From Ligustrum vulgare (Eukaryota > Streptophyta > Magnoliopsida > Lamiales > Oleaceae): a stretch of DNA of 64,000 bases. The DNA is taken from the NCBI GenBank assembly GCA_963555705.1, contig OY743189.1, forward strand, positions 4,667,501 to 4,731,500. The letters are read 5' to 3'. Shown here one piece after another: positions 45,138 to 56,440 of the stretch. The translations under genes and the position numbers were made by a program. The number at the start of each line of letters is the position of its first letter. Position 1 is the first letter of the stretch. Under the pieces are notes generated by a model that was given only the letters and a program-made list of their open reading frames with translations, did not search any database and was not told the DNA's origin.

Positions 45138-45308
45138 TCTTCAAAACTCAAGAGTCATAATCGAAAGTCAAATATTATCAGAAATTTTTTTGTTCAGCCT
45201 AAGTAAAGGTCCATTGAAGAGATAATCATACTATTCAAAAAACTCATGATGGTGATTTCTGGATACACATATTATACTTTAGATTCGAGATCAAATTTGA
45301 GGTCTTTT
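45138..45308. other. Short spacer between elements A and B
   Basis: 171 bp of host or older sequence ending in CTTTT (45304-45308), the left target duplication of element B. No gene seen. Confidence 0.6.
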
Positions 45309-46167
45309 TGATATGATCCAGACCACGGATACAAGCCCGCACAAAGATCCGTTGAAGATCTGAGGAGGGTCGATGACTCGATTGCAGAAAAAGAGGGTCA
45401 AGGAAGCAATGGACAAGTTAGTTCAAGAAACAATGGCCAAAACAATGTTCGTGTCATCGAAAGAAGCAAGTTCCATGTTGGGACCGAGCCAAAACGACGA
45501 GTGGATCAACCTCATTCAAGTCATCGAAGAAGATTGCCAAATTTCAAGAATTACGGCCGTAATTCATAATTCTCACGGCCGTAATTAACTTGCTGCTGAA
45601 AACTGAATTTTTGAAGAAATTGGACTTACGGCCGTAAGTAATTTTAATCACGGCCGTAACGCAGCCTCGGATCAAAAACAGAAATTTCAGAATTAAGGCT
45701 TACGGCCGTAAAAGGAGTCTCACGGCCGTAACGGTGAAACAGAATGAGTCTTACGGCCGTAAATTCATATACGCGTGATTTTAGGGTTTTAATTATTTCC
45801 TTATTTTTAAGTATTTGTTTCCTAGTTTAATTAGAACTCTTAAACCTAGTTTTGACCCTATTTATAGGGATGTAATTTTCATTATTATACACACAACTTT
45901 GATATTATAATTGAGAGGCTATTTTGCTTTCACAATCTTATTCTTCATTGAATAAATTCCGAACTTGCGAGTTATTCTTGTTTGTTCAAATCTCGGTGAG
46001 AATTAATATTGCTTGTGATCAAGAGGTCAATATATCCTTGTGATTGCATTGGTTGCTTGGTTCAATTAATTTTAATTGGATCCATAAATCGTGGTTTCTT
46101 GGCGTTCTTGGGTCGATTTCAATATTTTGTGGGTTGCGTAGCTACAATTGCTACGTGGTTTGCATCA
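45309..46167 (+). mobile_element. 5' LTR of element B
   Basis: 859 bp. It includes a copy of the pol tail ([19 protein letters not shown]) because the pol frame extends into the LTR. Seven CGGCCGTAA motifs lie at 45551-45762, a TATTTATAGGG TATA-like box near 45868. Confidence 0.88.
45551..45762. repeat. Cluster of TTACGGCCGTAA palindromes in the 5' LTR of B
   Basis: Seven copies of (T/C)(T/A)CGGCCGTAA alternate as TTACGGCCGTAA (perfect 12-bp palindrome) and CACGGCCGTAA. They start near 45551, 45574, 45626, 45649, 45700, 45721 and 45751. Confidence 0.9.
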
Positions 46168-46169
46168 TT

Positions 46170-46181
46170 TGGTATCAGAGC
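46170..46181 (+). other. Primer binding site of element B
   Basis: TGGTATCAGAGC, two bases after the LTR end. Confidence 0.9.
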
Positions 46182-46747
46182 TTAGGCTCCAAAAATCAAG
46201 GTTATATCTTTGTTTGTTTTCTTGAGTCTTCTTTAATCTTGTTCTTCCAGTTCTTGAGTCTTTAATTCAAAAAGTGTCACAAAAAAAATCAATAGTCGTT
46301 ATTTCATTCGTTTGTTATCCAAATTAAATTTCGTTTGTTTCGTCTTTCTCGAAGTTGAATTTTCGAGAAAATCTATAAAAAAAAAAGAAAAGAAAATTCT
46401 CAGTCCAATTACAATAGCAGTTATTTGATTTCAAAAAAAAAAATATATATATATATTCTTGACTCAATCCTAGTTTCCATAAAAGTGTCAAGTTCTATAC
46501 CGAGTCAAATTCCATTCTCTAAAGGTCTTCTTCAAGTTTTCCAAACAGTTCATAGAATTCTCACTCTTACTCGATTTGAATCATTCGGGCTTAAACTTGT
46601 TTGAGTTCGGGTTCGTTCTTTGAAGCAATTGGGGTGAAAGCCATTGAGTGGAAAAAGACAGAGAGGTGAGATCAATAGAGGGTAAAAGCCAAATTTGAGT
46701 GATACACGAGCGAAATACACGTGAGGCATATAATATTTAGTTTTAGG

Positions 46748-48518
46748 ATGTCTGAACAATCTGCTACTACAAAAAACAACGATCGAGTCCACATGACGGA
46801 AGAGATGGTACAACGGTTTGAACGGTTGTTTGGGGATGTGTTAGGTAGGTTAGAAAGGCTTGAGCAACCTCGGGAAGTGCCTAATGCCCGCAGGCAAGGT
46901 GGGCAAAGTCGTAGAGTAGAGGAGGTCGATGAGAATGAAGAAGGTAGTGATTTTGACGATGGGGTAATTGTGGATAGAGTAGTTAGACATGGAAGAAGGG
47001 ATAGAGATCTTGGTGTCGATAGGATGGATGGCAGTATGAGCAACATCAAAATGACAATTCCGTCATTCAAGGGTAGGAGTGATTCGGAAGCATACCTAGA
47101 ATGGGAAAAGAAGATGGAATTAATTTTCAATTGCTACACTTATTCGGAAGAGAAAAAGGTTAAGGTAGCTGTACTTGAATTCTCCGATTACGCTATTACT
47201 TGGTGGGATCAATTGGTGACTTCTAGGAGGAGGAATCGCGAGAGGTCCGTTAGTACTTGGGATGAGTTAAAAGCTATCATGAGAAAGAGGTTCATTCCTA
47301 GTCATTACAATCGGGAGCTGCATCAAAAATTACAAAGTCTATACCAAGGATCAAAGAGTGTGGAGGATTATCATAAGGAGATGGAGATGTTGATGATTAG
47401 AGCTAATGTAGAAGAGGATAGGGAGGGTACGATGACTCGATTTTTGAATGGGTTGAATAGGGATATAGCTAATGTGGTTGAACTGCAACATTATTTGGAG
47501 ATGGAAGATATGTTGCACATGGCTATAAAGGTGGAGAAGCAAATAAAGAAAAAGGGAACAACAAGGTATCAATCTGGTTCTAATTCTTCTTGGAAGCCGA
47601 AGTGGGATAGTAAAGGAGATGAAACTGTTTCTAAAGGGAAGTTTGAAGCACCAAAAGGGAAGTTTGAGGCACCAAAAGGGAAGGAGGAACAAGCTAATAA
47701 ACTCGTACCTAAAGGGGAACCTCAACCATCTAGGAGTAGAGACATTCAATGCTTCAAATGTTTGGGGAGAGGACATGTGGCATCTCAATGTCCTAATAGG
47801 CGAGTGATACTTGTGCGGAAGGATGGAGCCATGGAGAGTGATAGTGAGGAAGAAGATTATAGCGATATGCCGGCGTTGGAGGAAGTATGTGATAATGAGG
47901 ATGTGTTATCCGGGGAGCATGGCGAGTTATTAGTGGCAAGGAGAGCTCTTAGTGCTCAAATCAACACGGATGATTTGGAACAACAACGGGAGAACATATT
48001 CCATACACGATGTCACATTAATAACAAGGTATGTAGTATGATTATTGATGGTGGTAGTTGCACTAACGTCGCTAGTACTATACTTGTTGAAAAATTAGGA
48101 TTACCTTTGTTAAAACATCATAAACCTTATAGGCTTCAATGGTTAAATGATAGTGGAGAAATTAAGGTGAATATGAGGGTGTTGGTGAGTTTTTCTATTG
48201 GTAGCTATGTGGATGATGTTATGTGTGATGTGGTTCCTATGCATGCCGGGCGCATTTTGTTGGGTAGACATTGGCAATATGATAGGAAGGTAACGCATGA
48301 TGGGTATAAAAATAGGTATAGCTTTACCAAAGGGGGGAAAACCATTACACTTGCACCATTGACACCGTCACAAGTGTATGAAGATCAAATAAAATTGAAA
48401 AATGATGAAGAAAAAAGAGTGAAGGAAAATGAGAGAAAGAGAGTTGAGGCCACGACCTCAGAAAAAGGAGAGGAAAAGAGAGTTGGAGCCACGACTCCAA
48501 AAAAAGGAGAGGCGAGAG
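46748..48518 (+). CDS. Element B gag and start of protease
   Basis: An open frame from MSEQSATTKNNDRV runs without a stop to the truncated LTR at 48519. An acidic N-terminal region is followed by the capsid (MTIPSFKGRSDSEAYLEWEK, YNRELHQKLQSLYQGSKSVE), a lysine-rich linker with a short tandem KGKFEAP repeat, a zinc knuckle CX2CX4HX4C (47750-47791), and a retropepsin with IIDGGSCTNVAS (D at 48047) and ILLGRHWQYD. After the protease the frame enters a charged linker and then the foreign LTR, ending artificially at 48547. The protein would be truncated before RT. An upstream ATG at 46721 is less likely as the start. Confidence 0.82.
48068..48518 (+). repeat. 451-bp duplication, left copy
   Basis: Runs from GTCGCTAGTAC to GGCGAGAG within the protease-linker region. 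It recurs at 50233-50683 with the same length and roughly eight substitutions. Confidence 0.88.
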
Positions 48519-50232
48519 GCATTTTTATACACTTTTTATACCTTTGAATTAGTATATTTTGGAACATCTTGAACAAATATCTACTAATTTATGCATATTT
48601 TGTGTTTAAATAGGTTAATATCCAAGTTGAGGCCAAAAACCACAAAATGAGTGAAGATTCTGCTGAAATTCCAAGTTCGGGGACCATTTTGTCACTTTCG
48701 GGAAGTATTGGACAAACAGTGCAATTTAAGGGAACAAGGCATGGTGGAAAGAATGAAAAAGCTGGGACAAAACGGCTGGAAAGGCGTGCAGACAGGAAAG
48801 CATGGAATGGCTGCAGCAGGTGGATGGGCAGCTGGATAGAAAAATAATGTTGGCTGCTGCTGGAAAAATTGATACATATACACACAAACAGACACGAGAG
48901 AAAGGAGGGGGATACTTACTGCTGGTGACAGCAGCAGTGAAGAACCAGGAAGAAGACCGGGATGGTGACAGCATCCTGAATTTTATTTTCACTTGCTGAT
49001 TCAAATAGATAGGAATTTACACATTTACAGTCGCTGCAAGGGATAAAGGGAGGAACCGGGTGAAGTCAATAGATGGTGACAGCAGCTATTCTCACTGATT
49101 CTGTTGTTTTCCGGTGCTGGTTTGTATTACAAGTAGATAGGACATTTCATTTTTGCCATTGACAGCAGCAATGAGGAAGAAGACTGGTTCAAATCAGGGT
49201 GGTTGCTGGTCTGATAACTGGAAGAAGGCTGCTGCTGCGTTGAAGAACTTACTGAACAACCTGATACTGCTGTGCATCTGCAAGGCGATAAGTTGCTGAT
49301 CCAAAACCTGCTTTAGCTGCTGCCTGGTTGCTGCTTTAGCTGCTGCTTGGTTGCTGGTTTGCTGCTGAAACTGAGGGACTGCTGGAGATACCTGTTGCTG
49401 GTTTGCTGCTGAATTCTAAGGACATCTGGGCTGCTGATCTGCTGATGATACTGGACTGCTGGTTCTTAAAGCTGCTGGAAGGTTGTTGCTGAAGTGCCAT
49501 TGTTGCTGGTGCATTGCTGGAGATGCAGGGAAGAAACTGGTTATTCTTGCTTGAACTGCCGGCTGCAAGGAAGAAGACATGAGGGAAGAGGCTGCTGTTG
49601 CTAGAATTAATTAGAGGGACTGAAATGCACTTGCCATGAAAGTTGGAGGACTATTATGCAAATTTCAACAATCTTCAAACTCCGGGTTTTTATTTTAATG
49701 CTTTTTGCGATATTTTTATTTTTTCAACGCATGTTTAGCTAAGTTCTGCTAGTTGGGATGATTGACGTAGTTTAAATTGCACTTAGTTTTTTTTAAGTTA
49801 TTTATGTAATTTGTGCTATTTAATTTCATGCATTTTTATTATTGTCATTTAATTTCAAGCACTTTAATTTATGTCGTTTAATTTTGCGCATTTAAATTTA
49901 AGTTTAACGTCATGCATTTATTTTGAGTAGTTAGTTTTATTTACAAAACTTGAAAATTAATTAAGTGTCGTTTAAATGAAATCATGAATCCCAACTATTT
50001 TAATTTATCATTTTCCGCATTATCTTTAGATTTTAGAATTCACTCGTTTAAATTTCAAATTCAAAACAAAACTCCAAAAACTTTATTTTGTGACTTCGTT
50101 GTTAAAATTAAATTAACTCACATGTGTAATCGAAGTATACATTCCTCCTGGGATCGACAATCCGGACTTTTCTAGTCCACTTTACTACTTGAACGCGATC
50201 CGTGCGCTTGCGATACACGATTTTAGCGAACA
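48519..50232 (+). mobile_element. 5'-truncated Athila-type LTR inside element B
   Basis: The right end reads GATCCGTGCGCTTGCG-ATACAC...TTTTAGCGAACA, like the LTR ends of E2 (CCCGTGCGCTTGCGGTACAC...GAGCGAACA). The left part has a CTG-rich tract (about 49210-49520) and a TAGTTGGGATGATTGACGTA block as in E1/E2 LTRs. The expected TGATAAG start is missing: the sequence begins GCATTTTTATACAC directly at the junction. Several frames on both strands here are CTG/CAG artefacts. Confidence 0.72.
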
Positions 50233-50683
50233 GTCGCTAGTACTATACTTGTTGAAAAATTAGGATTACCTTTGTTAAAACATCCTAAACCTTATAGGCT
50301 TCAATGGTTAAATGATAGTGGAGAAATTAAGGTGAATAGGAGGGTGTTGGTGAGTTTTTCTATTGGTAGCTATGTGGATGATGTTATGTGTGATGTGGTT
50401 CCTATGCATGTCGGGAGCATTTTGTTGGGTAGACCTTGGCAATATGATAGGAAGGTAACGCATGATGGGTATAAAAATAGGTATAGCTTTACCAAAGGGG
50501 GGAAAGCCATTACACTTGCACCATTGACACCGTCACAAGTGTATGAAGATCAAATAAAATTGAAAAATGATGAAGAAAAAAGAGTGAAGGAAAATGAGAG
50601 AAAGAGACTTGAGGCCACGACCTCAGAAAAAGGAGAGGAAAAGAGAGTTGGAGCCACGACTCCAGAAAAAGGAGAGGCGAGAG
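50233..50683 (+). repeat. 451-bp duplication, right copy
   Basis: The second copy of 48068-48518. Element B's coding frame continues from here into the RT region. Confidence 0.88.
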
Positions 50684-51171
50684 AAAAAAGGAGTGTTGGG
50701 GTACATACCTCAGAAAAAGGAGAGGGAGCGAAGAGTGCCAGAAAAGAAAGAAAAATGAGTTTCTACGCAAAAAAGAGTGAAATCAAGAAAACATTCATGG
50801 AAGAACGACCAATGGTCCTTCTTCTATACAAGGAATCATTCCTTGCATTTGATGAAACTAACAAATCCCTCCCTAGTTTGGCTATTTCTCTCTTGCAGGA
50901 ATTTGACGATATATTTCCCGATGACATACCTAGTGGGTTACCACCCATTCGAGGTATTGAACATCAAATTGATTTTGTACCTGGAGCAGTCATTCCGAAC
51001 CGCCCCGCTTATCGAAGTAACCCCGAGGAGACGAAGGAGATCCAAAGGCAAGTGGAGGACTTGATGAACAAAGGGTATATAAGGGAAAGTATGAGTCCAT
51101 GTGCCGTACCCGTGTTACTTGTGCCCAAAAAGGACGGGACTTGGAGAATGTGTGTCGATTGTAGGGCCATC

Positions 51172-51186
51172 AACAACATAACGGTA
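51172..51186 (+). repeat. Target duplication of the LINE (left)
   Basis: AACAACATAACGGTA, repeated at 51616-51630. The first two bases are ambiguous with the poly(A) tail. Confidence 0.85.
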
Positions 51187-51615
51187 CCAAAGCATTCTCA
51201 GACAGATCAGAGACACCCTTCGCTTAGATATTGACACTATCTCCCACATCTACAGAGAGGGTAACCAGGTTGCTGACTCACTTTCTTCTGAGGGTTGGGA
51301 TCAGCGCTGCTATCAGGAGTTTTGTTCACATGATTTACCTCGACGCATCATGGCACTTGTGCAGATTAACAGATATGGACTACCTAGGTTCAGATGACAG
51401 TAGTGTTGTCTCTTTTACGTTACTTTAGTTGTCTGGGGATTGTTGTTTTCCCCATTTGTTGCTTTCATTTCTTCTTTTCCATTTTCTACATTTGCACATT
51501 CTTGGAGGTCAGGTTTTTATCCCCCTCCTTTCTTGTACTATTTCATTTTAATGTTAGCTCCTGGCCCACACGAGAATAAACTGTGAACGGCTAAACCCCC
51601 CATAAAAAAAAAAAA
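51187..51615 (+). mobile_element. 5'-truncated LINE (L1-type) with RNase H end
   Basis: The only coding part is the C-terminal end of a plant L1 RNase H: ILRQIRDTLRLDIDTISHIY, then REGNQVADSLSSEGWDQRC and MALVQINRYGLPRFR, ending at TGA (51395-51397). An untranslated tail of about 200 bp and a poly(A) run follow. The 13-15 bp target duplication and the truncation at the 5' side are typical of target-primed reverse transcription. Other frames here are accidental. Confidence 0.85.
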
Positions 51616-51630
51616 AACAACATAACGGTA

Positions 51631-52479
51631 AAGTATCGTCATCCTATTCCTAGGTTAGATGATATGTTGGATGAATTGCATGGCTCTAGCATATTTAGTA
51701 AAATTGACCTTAAGAGTGGTTATCATCAAATTCGAATGAAAGAAGGAGATGAGTGGAAAACTGCTTTTAAAACTAAGTATGGCTTGTATGAATGGTTAGT
51801 AATGCCTTTTGGACTTACTAATGCACCTAGCACATTTATGCGTTTAATGAATCATGTTTTACGTACATTTATAGGTAAATTCGTTGTAGTTTACTTTGAT
51901 GATATCTTGATATATAGTAAAACTTTGAATGAGCATGTAGACCATGTTAGGTGTGTGCTTGTGGTTTTAAGACAAGAGCAACTTTTTGCTAATTTTAAAA
52001 AGTGTGACTTTTGCATGGAAAAAGTTGTGTTTCTTGGCTATGTGGTTAGTGCTAAAGGAATAGAAGTAGATGAAGAAAAAATCAAAGCTATTAAAGAATG
52101 GCCAACACCTAATGGCATAACTGAGATTAGGAGTTTTCATGGCTTGGCTAGTTTTTATAGGCGCTTTGTTAAAAATTTTAGCACGATTGCCGCGCCACTC
52201 ACAGAAATTGTCAAAAAAAGTGTAGGTTTTAAATGGGGAGTAGAACAGGAACATGCATTTGAAACAATCAAAAATATGTTGTGTAAAGCACCGGTTTTAT
52301 CACTTCCTAACTTTGACAAGGCTTTTGAGATTGAATGTGATGCCTCAGGGCTAGGCATTGGAGCTGTTTTAATGCAGGATCAAAGACCAATCGCCTATTT
52401 TAGTGAAAAACTAAAAGGGGCTGCACTTAATTACCTCACATATGACAAGGAGTTATACTCACTTGTGCGCGCTTTATAG
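51631..52479 (+). pseudogene. Element B reverse transcriptase and RNase H start
   Basis: Continues the RT after the [62 protein letters not shown], then YFDD catalytic box, [17 protein letters not shown] and [18 protein letters not shown]. RNase H follows ([18 protein letters not shown]). A TAG at about 52477 ends the frame after LVRAL; the next codons ([19 protein letters not shown]) continue the same domain. Confidence 0.88.
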
Positions 52480-53742
52480 ACATGTCAACATTACTTGTGG
52501 CCACGGGAGTTCGTGATACACACTGATCATGAATCCTTGAAGTATTTGAGGGGTCAAGCTAAGCTGAGTAAGAGACATGCAAGGTGGGTAGAATTCATCG
52601 AAACATTTCCCTATGTCATCCGATACAAACAAGGTAAGGAAAATGTGGTGGCAGATGCATTGTCTCGAAGGTATGTTCTTTTAAATTCTTTAAATTCTAA
52701 ATTACTTGGATTTGAATATATTAAGGACATATATGCTAGTGATCTGGACTTTTCTAATATCTATGAATTATGTGGTAAAGGGGCTGTGGATAGGTTCTTT
52801 AAACATGATAATTATTTATTTCGAGAAAATAAATTGTGTGTCCCTAGGTATTCAATGAGGGAGTTACTTGTGAGAGAGGCCCATAGTGGAGGTTTAATGG
52901 GTCATTTTGGGGTTAAAAAGACCATTGAAATCCTAAGTGAACATTTCTATTGGCCTAAGATGAAGATTGATGTGGTTCGGGTTTGTAATAGATACATTAC
53001 TTGTAAGAAGGTTAAATCTAGGATTAAACCCCACGGATTATATATGCCTCTACCCGTCCCTAGTGAACCTTGGGTCGATATCTCTATGGATTTTGTTTTG
53101 GGACTACCTAGGACTAAGAAGGGAAGAGATTCAATTTTTGTGGTAGTAGATCGTTTTAGTAAAATGGCACATTTCATACCATGCCACAAAACTAATGATG
53201 CTACTAACATAGCTGAAATTTTCTTTCGGGAAGTCGTACGCTTACATGGGGTTCCTAAAAGTATTGTCTCGGATAGGGATGTTAAGTTCCTTAGTCATTT
53301 TTGGAGGGTCTTGTGGAACAAATTAGATACAAAACTACTTTTCTCTACAACTTGTCACCCACAGACCGATGGACAAACCGAGGTAGTAAATAGGACAATG
53401 ATTCAATTGTTGCGCACGATAATCAATAAAAATCTGAAAAATTGGGAAGAGTGTTTACCATTTATTGAATTTGCATATAATAGGGCTATACATTCTACTA
53501 CTTCTTATTCACCATTTGAAATTGTTTATGGTTTTAATCCGCTAACACCATTGGATTTAATTCCTTTACCTGTGAATGAACGTAGTAGTTTAGATGGAAA
53601 GAAAAAGGCTGAGATGGTTAAAGCACTCCACGACAAGGTGAGGTTGGCGATTGAAAAGAAAAATGAACATTATGCTTCGCAGGCTAATAAGGGAAGAAAG
53701 AGCGTCATATTTGAACCCGGTATTGGGTTTGGGTACATTTGA
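52480..53742 (+). pseudogene. Element B RNase H end and integrase (catalytic triad intact)
   Basis: [20 protein letters not shown] and [12 protein letters not shown] complete RNase H. Integrase follows: [20 protein letters not shown] and ITCKKVKSR (zinc region, where the first cysteine of the CxxC pair reads differently), then M-D-F (53089), V-S-D-R-D (53272) and [14 protein letters not shown] (E at 53380). The spacings of 61 and 36 codons are as expected. [20 protein letters not shown] follows. A one-base loss near 53722 shifts the frame, which continues at 53739. Confidence 0.87.
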
Positions 53743-54173
53743 GAAAGGAGCGGTTTCCAGAACAACGCAAGTCAAAGTTACAACCGCGAGGAGATGGTCC
53801 ATTCCAAGTGATTGAAAGGATCAACAACAATGCCTATAAATTAGATCTTCCTGGTGAATATAATGTTTCGGCTTCATTTAATGTTTCTGATCTATCTCCA
53901 TTTGATGCAGGTATAGATTCGAGGTCGAATCCTTTCGAAGGGGGAGGGGATGATGTGATCCAGACCACGGATACAAGCCCGCACAAAGATCCGTTGAAGA
54001 TCCGAGGAGGGACGATGACTCGATTGCAGAAAAAGAGGGCCAAGGAAGCAATGGACAAGTTAGTTCAAGAAACAATGGCCAAAACAATGTTCGTGTCATC
54101 GAAAGAAGCAAGTTCCATGCTGGGACCGAGCCAAAACGACGAGTGGATCAACCTCATTCAAGCCATCGAATAA
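53739..54173 (+). CDS. Element B pol C-terminus, reading into the 3' LTR
   Basis: [40 protein letters not shown] and [20 protein letters not shown] form the usual integrase end. The frame then crosses the LTR start at 53951 and continues about 74 codons ([36 protein letters not shown]) to TAA at 54173. Extension of pol into the 3' LTR and a basic G-x-M-T-R motif after the core are reported for CRM centromeric retrotransposons, so I suggest a CRM-like affinity. No chromodomain of the usual type is seen. Confidence 0.75.
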   Translation: MRKERFPEQRKSKLQPRGDGPFQVIERINNNAYKLDLPGEYNVSASFNVSDLSPFDAGIDSRSNPFEGGGDDVIQTTDTSPHKDPLKIRGGTMTRLQKKRAKEAMDKLVQETMAKTMFVSSKEASSMLGPSQNDEWINLIQAIE

Positions 54174-54830
54174 GATTGCCAAATTTCAAGAATTACGGCC
54201 GTCATTCATAATTCTCACGGCCGTAATTAACTTGCTGCTGAAAACTGAATTTTTGAAGAAATTGGACTTACGGCCGTAACTAATATTAATCACGGCCGTA
54301 ACGCAGCCTCGGATCAAAAACAGAAATTTCAGAATTAAGGCTTACGGCCGTAAAAGGAGTCTCACGGCCGTAACGGTGAAACAGAATGAGTCTTACGGTC
54401 GTAAGGAAATTAGTCACGGCCGTAAATTCATATACGCGTTATTTTAGGGTTTTAATTATTTCCTTATTTTTAAGTATTTGTTTCCTAGTTTAATTAGAAC
54501 TCTTAAACCTAGTTTTGACCCTATTTATAGGGATGTAATTTTCATTATTATACACACAACTTTGATATTATAATTGAGAGGCTATTTTGCTTTCACAATC
54601 TTATTTTTCATTGAATAAATTCCGAACTTACGAGTTATTCTTGTTTGTTCAAATCTCGGTGAGAATTAATATTACTTGTGATCAAGAGGTCAATATATCC
54701 TTGTGATTGTATTGGTTGTTTGGTTCAATTAATTTTAATTGGATCCATAAATCGTGGTTTCTTGGCGTTCTTGGGTCGGTTTCAATATTTTGTGGGTTGC
54801 GTAGCTACAATTGCTACGTGGTTTGCATCA
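53951..54830 (+). mobile_element. 3' LTR of element B
   Basis: 880 bp, matching the 5' LTR with scattered substitutions and one extra palindrome pair (TTACGGTCGTAAGG...CACGGCCGTAA near 54390-54425). It is followed by CTTTT. Confidence 0.9.
54193..54426. repeat. Cluster of CGGCCGTAA palindromes in the 3' LTR of B
   Basis: Nine related copies, two of them altered (GGCCGTCA at the first, CGGTCGTAA near 54394). Order and spacing match the 5' LTR, plus one additional pair. Confidence 0.88.
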
Positions 54831-54835
54831 CTTTT

Positions 54836-55417
54836 TGTTCAAAATCCTTATTCAAACAAGAAATATGGACCCATCATTCAACCAAACAAACAATTTGAAG
54901 AAACGACGGTGAACAAGCAATAATTCAATAGGTTATGTATTCAAATCTATGAACTCGGATTATGAAAGACAATGTGAAATTGTAGTTACCTTTTCTTATA
55001 TGTTGAAATCCATATAATCCATAACAGCCCTCTTATTGTTATTTTGATATTATACCAATGATCCTCACCTGTAAAAATCATGTAAATAATTTAGAGATAA
55101 TGTTTTGCAGTGTTGATAGAAAGGGAAGTATTCGTAATGGATAACAGAAAAAAATGCTTAAGAATAATAAATAAACATGTGCTTTGTTTTAAATAGTTAT
55201 ACATTCAAAACAAAAAACAATCAGAAAAACTTACTGCAACATGTAATTTTGAATTTTTCTTCGTACACCATTTTTTTTTCATTTCATCCACTTCACAGCT
55301 AGCATCCCCATCAAGAGATAATAAATTCACAGTATACTTCAACTATTCCTCTTAATTATATTCAATGTCTATAAGTTCGTGATAATTTTTCTTAAGTCAT
55401 TTCACCTTTTTTGTCAG
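54836..55417. other. Flank of element B and first part of a duplicated block
   Basis: A short coding-like stretch at about 54870-54915 (MDPSFNQTNNLKKR) may be an upstream exon of the gene below. The rest looks intronic and AT-rich. From about 54976 the sequence is the left copy of a ~700-bp duplication. Confidence 0.35.
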
Positions 55418-56440
55418 ACGTGGCAATGCAAGACAGATATATGGCTTCTGATCGAGGGTCTGTTAGTTACAATCGACCATCGATAAACACATTTTCAAAA
55501 ACATCAAAGGCACTAAATACTAGGAAGTTTACGTTATCCAATAATGAGTTGATTATTTCTTCAAAATTGAGTCCAGGAACCTCTATTGTTGGAAATATTA
55601 CTAAGAACAACAGCAGCGACGACATCGTGGCATGTAAGTTTATTACATTAAAAATTATCTTCTACTTATGACACGTTGATAAGATTATTTAAGACAATAG
55701 GAAACTGTAGTTACCTTTTCTTATATGTTGAATTACATATAGTCCATAATTGTCCTCCTATGATTATTTTGATATTATACTAATAATCCTCTCCTGTAAA
55801 AACATGTAAATAATTTAGAGATAATTTTTTTGCCGTGTTGATAAAACGGGTAGTATTCGTATTGGATAACAGACAAAAATGCTTAAGAATAATAAATTAA
55901 CATGTGTTTTGCTTAACATAATTATAGATTCAAAAAAAAAAAAAAAAAAAAAACCCCATGTCAAACTAAAAATTTTAAATTTTTCTTCTTACATCATTTC
56001 GTCCAATTCACAGCTGGCATTCCCAAATTTCCTTGGCATCCTCAACAAGAGTTAACAAATTCACAGTATACATCAACTATTCCACTTAGTGAAATCACAA
56101 ATAATAAGTTTTTATTTAATATTTAATTAATTACAATGTCTATGAGTTGGTGATAATATTTCTCAAGTCATTTCACCTTTTTTGTTAAATGTGACAATGC
56201 AAGATAGATATGGATTTTAATCGAGGGTCAATTAGTTGCAATTGACCATCAATAAGCACAATTTTGAGATCATCAAAGGCATTAAGTACTGGGAAGTTTA
56301 CATTATCCAATAATAATGAGTTGATTTTTTCTTCAAAATCGAGTCCAGCAACCTCTACAGTTGAAAATATTACTAAGAACAACAACACTGACGATGTCAT
56401 GGCGTGTAAGTTTATTAGTTAAAAATTATCTTCTACTTAT
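54976..56440 (+). repeat. Diverged tandem duplication (~720-bp unit)
   Basis: The left copy, about 54976-55670, and the right copy, about 55700-56440, share blocks such as TAGTTACCTTTTCTTATATG, AGATAATTT/G, GGATAACAGA-AAAAATGCTTAA and the exon with its GTAAGTTTATTA donor. They have many substitutions and small indels, so the duplication is old. Confidence 0.8.

Larger units (their letters stand above)
50233..51186 (+). pseudogene. Element B protease (second copy), linker and RT start
   Basis: Open from the duplicated protease segment (LGRPWQYDRKVTHDGYKNRY) through a lysine/glutamate-rich linker with repeated TTSEKGE/TTPEKGE units into RT: FYAKKSEIKKTFMEERP, LQEFDDIFPDDIPSGLPPIR, GIEHQIDFVPGA and MCVDCRAINNITV. 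The LINE then interrupts the frame within the RT palm, so this part alone has no activity. Confidence 0.82.
45309..54830 (+). mobile_element. Element B: Ty3-type retrotransposon, possibly CRM-like, with two internal insertions
   Basis: LTRs 45309-46167 and 53951-54830 run TGATGTGATCC...TTTGCATCA with inverted TGATG/CATCA ends and a CTTTT duplication (45304-45308, 54831-54835). A tRNA-Met primer site (46170-46181) and the purine tract GAAGGGGGAGGGGA are present. gag, protease, RT, RNase H and integrase are recognisable, with an intact integrase triad. It is broken by a truncated Athila-type LTR with a 451-bp duplication, a LINE, a stop codon and a frameshift. Confidence 0.88.

Noticed and set aside
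45373..45588. 71-codon frame in the 5' LTR of B as a separate gene
   Set aside because: It is the LTR copy of the pol tail, with no upstream coding sequence to express it.
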